DNA of 6,435 nucleotides, taken from Thermoflexia bacterium (lineage in GTDB: Bacteria; Chloroflexota; Anaerolineae; B4-G1; SLSP01). A program made the translations under genes and the position numbers. Numbering within the stretch: position 1 is the first letter of the stretch; every line of letters starts with the position of its first letter. This document shows, one piece after another, positions 1-4,890 of this stretch. The stretch lies in assembly GCA_030605705.1 (NCBI GenBank), contig JAUWHU010000199.1, positions 1 to 6,435 of the forward strand. Reading direction: 5' to 3'. Under the pieces are notes generated by a model. That model was given only the letters and a program-made list of their open reading frames with translations, was not told where the DNA came from and made no database searches.

Positions 1-119
1 TCGTGATAGAGGCCCGGCGGCGCGTGGCCCAGCGCCACAAGTCGCAGCGCCGCGCCGGTGAGCAGCAATGCCAGCACGAGCGTGCGTTCGCGCCATTGCC
101 GATGTTCATTGGATTCCAA
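1..119 (-). CDS. Probable membrane glycosyltransferase (GT39/ArnT-like), N-terminal fragment
   Basis: Partial gene running off the left edge; only 39 codons are visible. Read from a TTG start, the protein begins MESNEHRQWRERTLV, followed by a hydrophobic stretch (about residues 14-30, rich in L, A, V) and then GHAPPGLYH plus an incomplete GA codon (D or E). A short charged N-terminus, one membrane segment and then a PPGLYHD/E-type loop is the usual start of dolichyl-phosphate-mannose/ArnT-type (GT39 or GT83) integral membrane glycosyltransferases, where the acidic residue after this motif lies in the first external loop and is catalytic. TTG was chosen because AGAGGA sits four bases upstream and no ATG or GTG in this frame gives the fragment. 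The spacing is short, so the exact start is uncertain. The downstream ATG is in another frame and gives an implausible, Cys- and Arg-rich peptide. The family call is inferred from very little sequence. Confidence 0.55.
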   Translation of the reverse strand, partial: MESNEHRQWRERTLVLALLLTGAALRLVALGHAPPGLYH

Positions 120-129
120 GATGTCCTCT

Positions 130-178
130 AAAGTCGAAAGTCGAAAGTTAAAAGTTGAAAGTTGAAAGTCAGAAGTCG
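130..178. repeat. 7-bp tandem repeat, seven AAAGTYR units
   Basis: Seven consecutive 7-mers in perfect register: AAAGTCG, AAAGTCG, AAAGTTA, AAAGTTG, AAAGTTG, AAAGTCA, GAAGTCG. The array lies directly upstream of the start of the left-edge minus-strand gene, next to its putative ribosome site. It has no spacers, so it is not a CRISPR array. Degenerate echoes follow (GTGATTCGTGATCAGTGATTCGGTGA at 181-206 in 8-10 bp steps, and CCCAGTCCCCAATCCC at 231-246). Function unknown. Confidence 0.8.
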
Positions 179-196
179 AAGTGATTCGTGATCAGT

Positions 197-219
197 GATT
201 CGGTGACTTATACCGAATC
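197..219. repeat. Small inverted repeat (8-bp stem, 7-nt loop)
   Basis: GATTCGGT (197-204) and ACCGAATC (212-219) are perfect reverse complements around the loop GACTTAT. No T-run follows on either strand, so it is not a convincing intrinsic terminator. It may be a remnant of the surrounding repeat DNA. Confidence 0.6.
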
Positions 220-250
220 TATCGCTCAGCACCCAGTCCCCAATCCCTAA

Positions 251-408
251 CCTGGACAAGCCAGAACCAAAAAAAAGAACTCACCGCCGAGGCGCAGACC
301 GCAGGTGTGGGCAGGCAGTGCCCACATCGCGGAGAAAAAACATAAAAAACTCTGCGCCCTCTGCGTCCTCTGCGTCTCTGCGGTGAATTTCTTGTTCTTT
401 GTGCCAGG
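251..408. repeat. Long imperfect palindrome of the CGCAGAG type, interrupted by a hairpin module
   Basis: The outer ends pair as CCTGGACAAG (251-260) with TTTGTGCCAGG (398-408). Further in, AGAACTCACCG (276-286) pairs with CGGTGAATTTCTTGTTCT (381-398, imperfect), and GAGGCGCAGA pairs with TCTGCGTCCTC. The right arm contains a 9-bp tandem: CTCTGCGCC, CTCTGCGTC, CTCTGCGTC, TCTGCGGTG at 350-385. The left arm is interrupted at 305-325 by a separate hairpin module. Repeats of this CACCGCAGAGACGCAGAG kind are, from general knowledge, common between genes in environmental bacteria including Chloroflexota. Together with the 7-bp tandem this fills most of the gene-free stretch 120-429, and no gene is seen there. 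Confidence 0.75.
305..325. repeat. Hairpin module, copy 1 (GTGGGCA-GGCAG-TGCCCAC)
   Basis: The core GTGGGCAGGCAGTGCCCAC (307-325) has a 7-bp perfect stem and a GGCAG loop. Including the preceding GT, 21 bp are identical and in the same orientation as 1638-1658. It lies inside the left arm of the CGCAGAG palindrome, between GACCGCAG and ATCGCGGAG. Confidence 0.85.
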
Positions 409-429
409 ATTTGATTGATAAGGTACTGC

Positions 430-1509
430 TCACCTGGCAATGAAGAGTAATTCCTCAGAGCGATGATTGGTCGAGAGCACGTACTTGTAATGCCCAAATC
501 GCTCTACACGTACATTCTGTTTGTAGCGTTGCAGCAGAGAGAGAATTTCCTGTTCGGAAGGAATTCCATCGCTGCGGTAGGAAACCACGAGAATACTGTC
601 CTGATAGCGGCTGAAAAGTGCATCGAAAGCAGTGTGAACGCGAGTTTTATCCGTCCATACGCTCGGAGAGCGTTTCAAGCGACGGTGCTTGGATCGGTAA
701 TCAATCTGTTGCTCCCATTCATCGTAGAAAGTCATCCCTTCTAAGAAATGATAGAAATCCCGGTAATCCACCCCGACGCCGCGCCCGGAGACGTAGGGGG
801 TATCAATGTAAACTAAGTCGTATTCACCGGGGATATTCAAAGCATCGGTATGGAGTGCGCGATTATCTTGTCCATTATCGAAGACAGCCCAATTCGCCTC
901 TTCAACAAAATGACGAAACCACGAGTCAAAGGGCCGGTCCCAGGATGTTTTGTTTCCAAACGAGCGCTCGACATCGGCTAAACGCACGTAAAGGTTTTTG
1001 CGATGAAACAAATTGTAGGGCCGTTTCACGATTGCGGCCTGTGCCAGCGCGAAAAATGCCAGCGCGAATTTGTAGGGAGCGGTCAACTGGCGGATGTTAG
1101 TGAGTGTCTGATCCAACCAGGAGTTTTCTTCAGGGGTAAAATAGATATCTCGGAAAGTCTCCTGAATTAAACGCGGGTACGTGATCGTGGAATGTTTTGT
1201 GAGTATCCAATCCACCTCTTCGGGTGTCAGGCGTATTTGACTGTTTTCAATGAGCGCCACGCCGATGTAGTAGTTGAAACGCAAAACGTCATTGTAGGTG
1301 CTGCACTTTCCTTCCTTCTTGAAACGATAGGCTACTGCTCCTGTCCCTCCAAAAGCATCCAGACAAGTGGTGAAGTTCAAGTCTTGGACCTGGCTCCAAA
1401 TCCAGTCAACCAGTTTGGCCTTACTCCCCTGGTAGCGAGTGCCAGGAAACTTAGCGACAGCAACGTCGCCAGTAAAGAGCAAGGGTTGATAAGTGTATTT
1501 TACTTCCAT
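430..1509 (-). CDS. DNA adenine methyltransferase, D12 class (Dam-like), orphan
   Basis: Transfers a methyl group from S-adenosylmethionine to adenine N6 in a specific DNA site. The 359-residue protein has the alpha-class motif order. Motif X is RYQGSKAKL (residues 25-33). Motif I, the SAM-binding loop, is DAFGGTG (51-57), and ND at 73-74 fits motif II. A long middle region with NLFHRKNLYVR (166-176) probably carries target recognition. Catalytic motif IV is VYIDTPY (233-239), with Thr where DPPY is usual. Length fits the family. The ATG has GAGG eight bases upstream. No restriction endonuclease or second methyltransferase gene is seen on either side, only repeat DNA, so it is either solitary or the relic of a restriction-modification system. 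Its DNA is clearly less GC-rich than its neighbours (one sampled line 45%, against 70% in a line of the MFS gene), which suggests horizontal acquisition. Recognition sequence cannot be told. Confidence 0.9.
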   Translation of the reverse strand: MEVKYTYQPLLFTGDVAVAKFPGTRYQGSKAKLVDWIWSQVQDLNFTTCLDAFGGTGAVAYRFKKEGKCSTYNDVLRFNYYIGVALIENSQIRLTPEEVDWILTKHSTITYPRLIQETFRDIYFTPEENSWLDQTLTNIRQLTAPYKFALAFFALAQAAIVKRPYNLFHRKNLYVRLADVERSFGNKTSWDRPFDSWFRHFVEEANWAVFDNGQDNRALHTDALNIPGEYDLVYIDTPYVSGRGVGVDYRDFYHFLEGMTFYDEWEQQIDYRSKHRRLKRSPSVWTDKTRVHTAFDALFSRYQDSILVVSYRSDGIPSEQEILSLLQRYKQNVRVERFGHYKYVLSTNHRSEELLFIAR

Positions 1510-1569
1510 CAGCCGGTCCTCATCTTAGATACTGGAGATTGGCAAATTCGCAGTTTTAGCCGAAATCAA

Positions 1570-1668
1570 CCACAGATTTCACAGATTGACACAGATTTTT
1601 AATAACTCGCGACCCAATGTGTGAAAATCTGTGCGTAGTGTGGGCAGGCAGTGCCCACTAATCTGTGG
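1570..1668. repeat. Palindrome of the CACAGATT type, interrupted by the hairpin module
   Basis: The left arm is CCACAGATTTCACAGATTGACACAGATT (1570-1597), built of 8-10 bp CACAGATT units. The right arm has AAAATCTGTG (1624-1633) and AATCTGTGG (1660-1668), with the hairpin module between them. An uninterrupted right arm would be expected to read through these AATCTGTG units. It lies upstream of the methyltransferase start. Repeats of this kind are, from general knowledge, widespread between genes in environmental bacteria. Confidence 0.8.
1638..1658. repeat. Hairpin module, copy 2 (GTGGGCA-GGCAG-TGCCCAC)
   Basis: The core GTGGGCAGGCAGTGCCCAC (1640-1658) is identical to copy 1, including the GT before it, while the flanking bases differ. 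It sits between two AATCTGTG units in the right arm of the CACAGATT palindrome. The two copies lie on opposite sides of the methyltransferase gene in direct orientation. Confidence 0.85.
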
Positions 1669-1700
1669 CAAAAATTAAGCCGCCGAAAATTTGCCGAAGT

Positions 1701-1746
1701 CCAGTAGTCCAGCAGGAGCGCGATTTGGAAATCGCGGCTACTGTGG
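1701..1746. repeat. Palindrome around CGCGATTT-GG-AAATCGCG
   Basis: The core CGCGATTT (1719-1726) pairs perfectly with AAATCGCG (1729-1736) across GG. Outer CCAGTAG (1701-1707) pairs with CTACTGTGG (1738-1746) with small irregularities. The left arm also contains a short direct repeat, AGTCCAGT/AGTCCAGC. There is no T-run, so it looks like another palindromic repeat type and not a terminator. Confidence 0.65.
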
Positions 1747-1865
1747 TCCGCGGTCAAAAATCGCTATTTATGGTACAGAATGTCTGTTCACCTACTTTGA
1801 CCCCCAAAGAGATTAAAACCTTAGCGTCTTGGCGACTTGGCGACCTGGCGTTAAAAAATGCCCGC
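1747..1865. other. Spacer downstream of ipk with an 8-bp tandem repeat
   Basis: No gene seen. Four 8-mers in register occupy 1821-1852: TTAGCGTC, TTGGCGAC, TTGGCGAC, CTGGCGTT. On the minus strand this array begins 13 bases beyond the ipk stop codon. Just past that stop the minus strand reads GCGGGCATTTTTTAA, but I see no stable stem before the T-run, so I do not call a terminator. Confidence 0.6.
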
Positions 1866-2660
1866 TTAATCCCCGTGAATGTACGTCCCCGGCGTGCCTC
1901 CCGGGTCAAGGAGCGCGCGCTTGAGGTTGCCCGGCTCCTGCCCGGTGAGTATCCACACGCGCAGTGCGGGCATTCGTTGAACCAAAGCCACCATCTGTTC
2001 AACCTTGTCTGCCATGCCACCGGTCACATCGGTGCAGCAGGAACCACGCAAGAACGGCGCGATCTGGGGATAGGTCGCCGGCGTGATGGACGGAATCACT
2101 CGCCGCCAGTTATCTAACACGCCCGGCGCGTTGCCCAGAAGCAAGATACGCTCCGGTTGGAGGATGGTCGCCAAATGAACAAAAATATCTTCCGTCGAAA
2201 GGATCGTGCCGCCCCGGACGCGGTCAAAGGCCACGTCGCCGAAGACGAGCGGCGCCAGCCCGACATCTAGGGCGCGGCGGAGGGGATCGGCGGCCAGCGC
2301 GACGATCTCCCCATTGTCTACCAGCGCCGACGCCGACGGCTGGAAGCTCAACACGGGGACGCCCGCCTCCAAGAAGGTGTCCACGACGATGCGGTTGAGC
2401 CGAGCGGCTGCCGCGCTCACCTGTGCGAAACCCTCCCACGCCTCTGGCGTGGCGACGCCTGCGCGAGTTCCGTGACGCTCGGCTTCCCAATGCCCGAAGG
2501 AGCCGGAGCCGTGCCCCAGCACGATTCGCAGGTCGGGAGCGGCATCCAAAGCCTGCCGCAGCTCCCCGGCGAGCCGTTGTAGAATATCCGGCTGCGCGGC
2601 GGCTTCCCGTCGCTTATCGGTGATCAACGAGCCACCCAATTTGACGAAGACCAGCGACAT
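1866..2660 (-). CDS. ipk: Isopentenyl phosphate kinase
   Basis: Phosphorylates isopentenyl phosphate with ATP to give isopentenyl diphosphate, the last step of the alternative mevalonate pathway; cytoplasmic. The 264-residue protein has the amino-acid-kinase fold signatures of this family: VKLGGSLITDK (residues 6-16); GHGSGSFGHW (49-58), where His57 matches the conserved substrate-phosphate histidine; PLVFGDVAFD (137-146); LSTEDIFVHLA (154-164); TDVTGGMADKV (210-220); and EPGNLKRAL near the C-terminus. An upstream in-frame extension exists, but this ATG overlaps the mevalonate kinase stop by one base (TGATG), which indicates translational coupling and fixes the start. GGAAG upstream is a weak ribosome site. 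After RILLLG the protein reads NAPGV where related kinases often have an acidic DVDG-like turn, so this ATP-side loop is divergent. A fosfomycin-kinase-like role is less likely given the context. Confidence 0.92.
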   Translation of the reverse strand: MSLVFVKLGGSLITDKRREAAAQPDILQRLAGELRQALDAAPDLRIVLGHGSGSFGHWEAERHGTRAGVATPEAWEGFAQVSAAAARLNRIVVDTFLEAGVPVLSFQPSASALVDNGEIVALAADPLRRALDVGLAPLVFGDVAFDRVRGGTILSTEDIFVHLATILQPERILLLGNAPGVLDNWRRVIPSITPATYPQIAPFLRGSCCTDVTGGMADKVEQMVALVQRMPALRVWILTGQEPGNLKRALLDPGGTPGTYIHGD

Positions 2661-3616
2661 CAGGCTACTTCCGTGTGCCACACGTGAACCGCTCCCGCCG
2701 CGCGCAAGGCCTCCCTCACGCCCGGCAGGCTCGCGGCGGCGACCAGGGCGATGATGTTGCCGCCGGCTCCGGCACCGGTGAGCTTGGCCCCCCACGCCCC
2801 GGCAGCCCGGGCGGCGTTGACCAACCGGTCAATCTCCGGGGTGGAGACGCCAAGATCAGCCAGCAGGGCCTGGTTCTCATCTAACAACACGCCGAGGGCA
2901 GGGAGCTCGCCGCTGGCGATAGCGATGCGGGCCTGTCTGGTGATCTCTCCCATGCGCTTGAAGGGAGCTGCAAAGCGAGAAGGGTCAACATCCCGGCGGC
3001 TGCGGATTGCGGCGACAACAGCGCGAGTGGAGCTGTACTGGCCGCTGTCAGCAATGAGCAGGTGGAAGGGGGTGGCAATGGAGAAGACCTCCGGCAGACT
3101 CCCTTTCACGAAATAGACCGGCCGTTCCCAGGCGACGACGGTGTTATCAATGCCGCTGGGCGTTCCGTGGTAGATTTTTTCCACTTTGTAGGCCAGGGCG
3201 CTGACGGTCTCCGCCGTGAGTTCGCGCCCCAGGAAAGTCGCTAAGGCGCGGGCGAGAGCCACGGAGACGGCTGCCCCGCTCCCCAGGCCGGCGGCGATGG
3301 GCAGAGCAGAACGCACAGTGAGAACGGCGTCTGGCGCAGCGGCTCCGATTTCCGCCAGCGTGAGGCGGGCGATAGCGGCCAGAGGATGGTCGGCAGGCGC
3401 AGTGCGCAGCGTTACCGTCTCCCCCAGGTCGGCGGCGACGAGGCGCAGCCCGCTGCCCGGTGCTGCGGCTGTGATCTGTGCTTGCGCGCGCAAGTCGCTC
3501 ACCGGCACGGCGATGGCCGGTTGGCCGTAGACGACGCTGTGCTCTCCACAGAGGATCACCTTGCCGGGAGCGGAGCCTGTGGCGGACAAAACCTCGGACC
3601 TGTGCGATGACGGCAT
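2660..3616 (-). CDS. mvk: Mevalonate kinase (GHMP family)
   Basis: Phosphorylates mevalonate to 5-phosphomevalonate using ATP; cytoplasmic, committed step of mevalonate-based isoprenoid synthesis. The 318-residue protein shows all three GHMP motifs: PGKVILCGEHSVVYGQ (17-32); LPIAAGLGSGAAVSVA (105-120), the ATP-binding loop with Gly in place of the second Ser of GLGSSAA; and KLTGAGAGGN (278-287). VEKIYHGTPSGIDN (145-158) carries Glu146 and Asp157, equivalent to the metal-binding Glu and the catalytic Asp of known mevalonate kinases. Length is typical. A longer frame opens at 3721, but its extra 35 codons run into the right arm of a 20-bp palindrome, whereas the ATG at 3616 has GGAGGT eight bases upstream. 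The stop is shared with the ipk start. It follows ubiA on the same strand after a 156-bp spacer. Confidence 0.93.
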   Translation of the reverse strand: MPSSHRSEVLSATGSAPGKVILCGEHSVVYGQPAIAVPVSDLRAQAQITAAAPGSGLRLVAADLGETVTLRTAPADHPLAAIARLTLAEIGAAAPDAVLTVRSALPIAAGLGSGAAVSVALARALATFLGRELTAETVSALAYKVEKIYHGTPSGIDNTVVAWERPVYFVKGSLPEVFSIATPFHLLIADSGQYSSTRAVVAAIRSRRDVDPSRFAAPFKRMGEITRQARIAIASGELPALGVLLDENQALLADLGVSTPEIDRLVNAARAAGAWGAKLTGAGAGGNIIALVAAASLPGVREALRAAGAVHVWHTEVA

Positions 3617-3624
3617 CTTCTCAG

Positions 3625-3630
3625 ACCTCC
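3625..3630 (-). promoter_or_regulatory. Ribosome binding site of mvk (GGAGGT), decides the start
   Basis: The minus strand reads GGAGGT followed by eight bases and ATG at 3616. This strong site selects the 318-residue form over the longer open frame beginning at 3721. Confidence 0.85.
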
Positions 3631-3663
3631 CTAACCCGGCCAAGTCGAAACCAAAAGGTTTTT

Positions 3664-3730
3664 TGCCACGAATTGCACGAATTTCACTAATTTTTTCCCT
3701 TTTTCGTGTTAATTCGTGCAATTCGTGGCA
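3664..3730. repeat. Perfect 20-bp inverted repeat of the CACGAATT type
   Basis: TGCCACGAATTGCACGAATT (3664-3683) is the exact reverse complement of 3711-3730, with a 27-base centre in which TCACTAATTTTT and TTTTTCGTGTTA continue the pairing imperfectly. The arms are built of roughly 9-bp CACGAATT units. It lies in the spacer between ubiA and mvk, so any transcript covering both would carry a long stem-loop here. It is not followed by a T-run in the direction of the genes (AAAAAA on the minus strand), so it is not a classical terminator of ubiA. Confidence 0.9.
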
Positions 3731-3772
3731 GAATATTCTTACTCATTGTACAAGAATCTCATCGTCAAATGC

Positions 3773-4654
3773 CTACAGAGTTCCCCAGTAGAAAATCACC
3801 ATTACTGCCAGCCCCCAGAGGACAATATCCGCCTGGAGTGGCCGGTCGGTCAATAGCACTTCGTCGGGCGCCAGTGTGGTACCCTGGGAATGGACAAGAT
3901 AAAGATAGCGGAAAAGGCCGTAGATGACGAAAGGGATGGTCAACATCATCCGGTAGCCATCGGGGAGGTTGGGGGCGGAGAAGGTGTAGAGGGCGTAGGC
4001 CAGGATGGTCGAGGACGTTACCATGCTCATGAGTTGATCCAGCAGCGGCAGGGTGTACTCCTGCAGACTTTCCCGGTGATTGGCGGCGTTCTCTTGCAGC
4101 AGTACCAGCTCGCCGCGCCGTTTGCCCAGCGCCAGGAAAAGCGCCAGCAGCGTCGTGCAGATGTAGAGCCACGGCGAAAAGCGGGTGGCGTTCACCAGCG
4201 GCACGCCGGCCGCCACGCGCAGGACGAATCCCGCCGCAATCGCCAGCACGTCCAGTAGCACCACATTCTTCAGGTAGAAGGAGTAGGCGATTTGCAGGAG
4301 TAGATAACCGCCTAAGATGGTGGCAAATCCGTGAGAGAGCCGCCAGGCCAGGGTCAACGCAGCGGGAGCGATGAGCAATACCGCGCTCAGCGCGACCCGT
4401 GGCGAGAGCTGCCCGGAGGCCAGGGGCCGGTTGCGTTTACGGGGATGCTGGCGGTCTTTTTCCAGGTCTACCAGGTCGTTGAGCGTATACACGACACCGG
4501 AGATCAGGCAGAAGAGCAAAAACCCCGTCACCGTCTGCCAGAGATAGGGCGGGGTGAAGAGTTTCTCATCGAAGAGCAGAGCCGCGAAAATGAAGATGTT
4601 TTTCGTCCACTGCTTGGGACGCATAGTCTTGAGTAAAGCCAGGGCAATCTGCAT
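3773..4654 (-). CDS. UbiA-family prenyltransferase, decaprenyl-phosphate phosphoribosyltransferase-like
   Basis: Integral membrane prenyltransferase that joins a polyprenyl chain to an acceptor. The 293-residue protein begins LLKTMRPKQWTKN (residues 7-19). It carries the first Asp-rich motif YTLNDLVDLEKDRQHPRKR (56-74), with Asn59, Asp60, Asp63 and Asp67 for Mg-diphosphate binding. YSFYLKNVVLLDV (124-136) and FVLRVAAG (143-150) form the second conserved region, and SPWLYICTTLLALFLALGKRRGEL (160-183) follows. RPKQWTKN, the HPRKRNRP tail and LALGKRRGEL resemble decaprenyl-phosphate phosphoribosyltransferases (mycobacterial Rv3806c type, arabinose-donor synthesis) more than UbiA or MenA proper. 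About eight to nine hydrophobic segments are visible. GGGAGG lies seven bases before the ATG. Beside isoprenoid kinase genes, it plausibly consumes a polyprenyl product of that pathway. The exact acceptor (PRPP or other) is inferred. Confidence 0.85.
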   Translation of the reverse strand: MQIALALLKTMRPKQWTKNIFIFAALLFDEKLFTPPYLWQTVTGFLLFCLISGVVYTLNDLVDLEKDRQHPRKRNRPLASGQLSPRVALSAVLLIAPAALTLAWRLSHGFATILGGYLLLQIAYSFYLKNVVLLDVLAIAAGFVLRVAAGVPLVNATRFSPWLYICTTLLALFLALGKRRGELVLLQENAANHRESLQEYTLPLLDQLMSMVTSSTILAYALYTFSAPNLPDGYRMMLTIPFVIYGLFRYLYLVHSQGTTLAPDEVLLTDRPLQADIVLWGLAVMVIFYWGTL

Positions 4655-4675
4655 AGCTGGGCCTCCCGTAAAGTT

Positions 4676-4703
4676 ATCATACCAGAATCGCGCCGAGGGG
4701 CAA
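4676..4703 (-). promoter_or_regulatory. Candidate sigma70-type promoter for ubiA
   Basis: On the minus strand TTGCCC (4698-4703) is followed after 16 bases by TATGAT (4676-4681), with TGG directly before it giving an extended -10 element. It sits 21 bases upstream of the ubiA start codon and just before its GGGAGG ribosome site, so the leader would be very short, about 15 bases. Called by pattern only. Confidence 0.5.
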
Positions 4704-4734
4704 CTGGTACGGTGGTAATTTGAGGCAGAGTGAG

Positions 4735-4740
4735 TATACT
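4735..4740 (+). promoter_or_regulatory. Possible -10 box for the MFS gene
   Basis: TATACT is a good -10 match, but no convincing -35 lies 16-18 bases upstream. If used, transcription would start just inside the large inverted repeat and the MFS leader would be about 140-145 bases, containing the whole stem-loop. Confidence 0.25.
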
Positions 4741-4742
4741 AA

Positions 4743-4863
4743 GTAAGCGTTCATAGAAGACCTCCGAGGTTTTGACGGTAGTTTGCCCCAGGAAGCGAGC
4801 TGTGTATCACCGAACCTCTCAAAAGGGAGGCGTTTCGTAAACCTCGGAGGTCTGAACGCTTAC
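4743..4863. repeat. Large inverted repeat in the MFS leader (ACCTCCGAGGT type)
   Basis: GTAAGCGTTC (4743-4752) pairs with GAACGCTTAC (4854-4863), and AGACCTCCGAGGTTT (4758-4772) pairs with AAACCTCGGAGGTCT (4839-4853). That gives 25 perfectly matched pairs interrupted only by five extra bases, ATAGA, in the left arm. Each arm contains ACCTCCGAGGT or its complement, itself a near-perfect palindrome. The centre holds a weaker hairpin, CCTCTCAAAAGGGAGG (4815-4830). It fills the divergent spacer between ubiA and the transporter. A mobile palindromic repeat and a leader regulatory structure are both possible. Confidence 0.85.
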
Positions 4864-4877
4864 CACATTCATACTAC

Positions 4878-4883
4878 AGGAGG
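4878..4883 (+). promoter_or_regulatory. Ribosome binding site of the MFS gene (AGGAGG), decides the start
   Basis: AGGAGG followed by seven bases and GTG at 4891. It selects the GTG start over an in-frame ATG at 4783 that lies within the inverted repeat and would add 36 unlikely residues. Confidence 0.85.
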
Positions 4884-4890
4884 ATTCATC

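Noticed and set aside
130..178. Short regularly repeated units resembling a CRISPR array
   Set aside because: The units are only 7 bp and directly adjacent with no unique spacers, and no cas genes are present.
219..497. 92-residue minus-strand open frame
   Set aside because: It runs through the palindromic repeat and overlaps the end of the methyltransferase gene in another frame; composition is repeat-derived with no recognisable domain.
463..1602. Plus-strand open frames inside the methyltransferase, considered as a hidden restriction enzyme
   Set aside because: They are antisense to conserved motifs of the methyltransferase and show no nuclease motifs; ordinary shadow frames.
1665..2117. 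150-residue plus-strand open frame
   Set aside because: Its first part is repeat DNA and the rest is antisense to the well-supported isopentenyl phosphate kinase gene.
2206..3530. Long plus-strand open frames across ipk and mvk
   Set aside because: Arg-, Ala- and Pro-rich translations typical of antisense reading in GC-rich genes, with no family resemblance.
3616..3721. N-terminal extension of mevalonate kinase to position 3721
   Set aside because: The extension is encoded by spacer and palindrome DNA, and a strong GGAGGT site marks the ATG at 3616.
4743..4863. T-box or other known riboswitch in the MFS leader
   Set aside because: I see no conserved riboswitch core; the structure is explained by a simple repeat palindrome.
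4783..4890. N-terminal extension of the MFS protein to position 4783
   Set aside because: It is encoded within the inverted repeat, lacks a ribosome site, and precedes a normal GTG start with AGGAGG.
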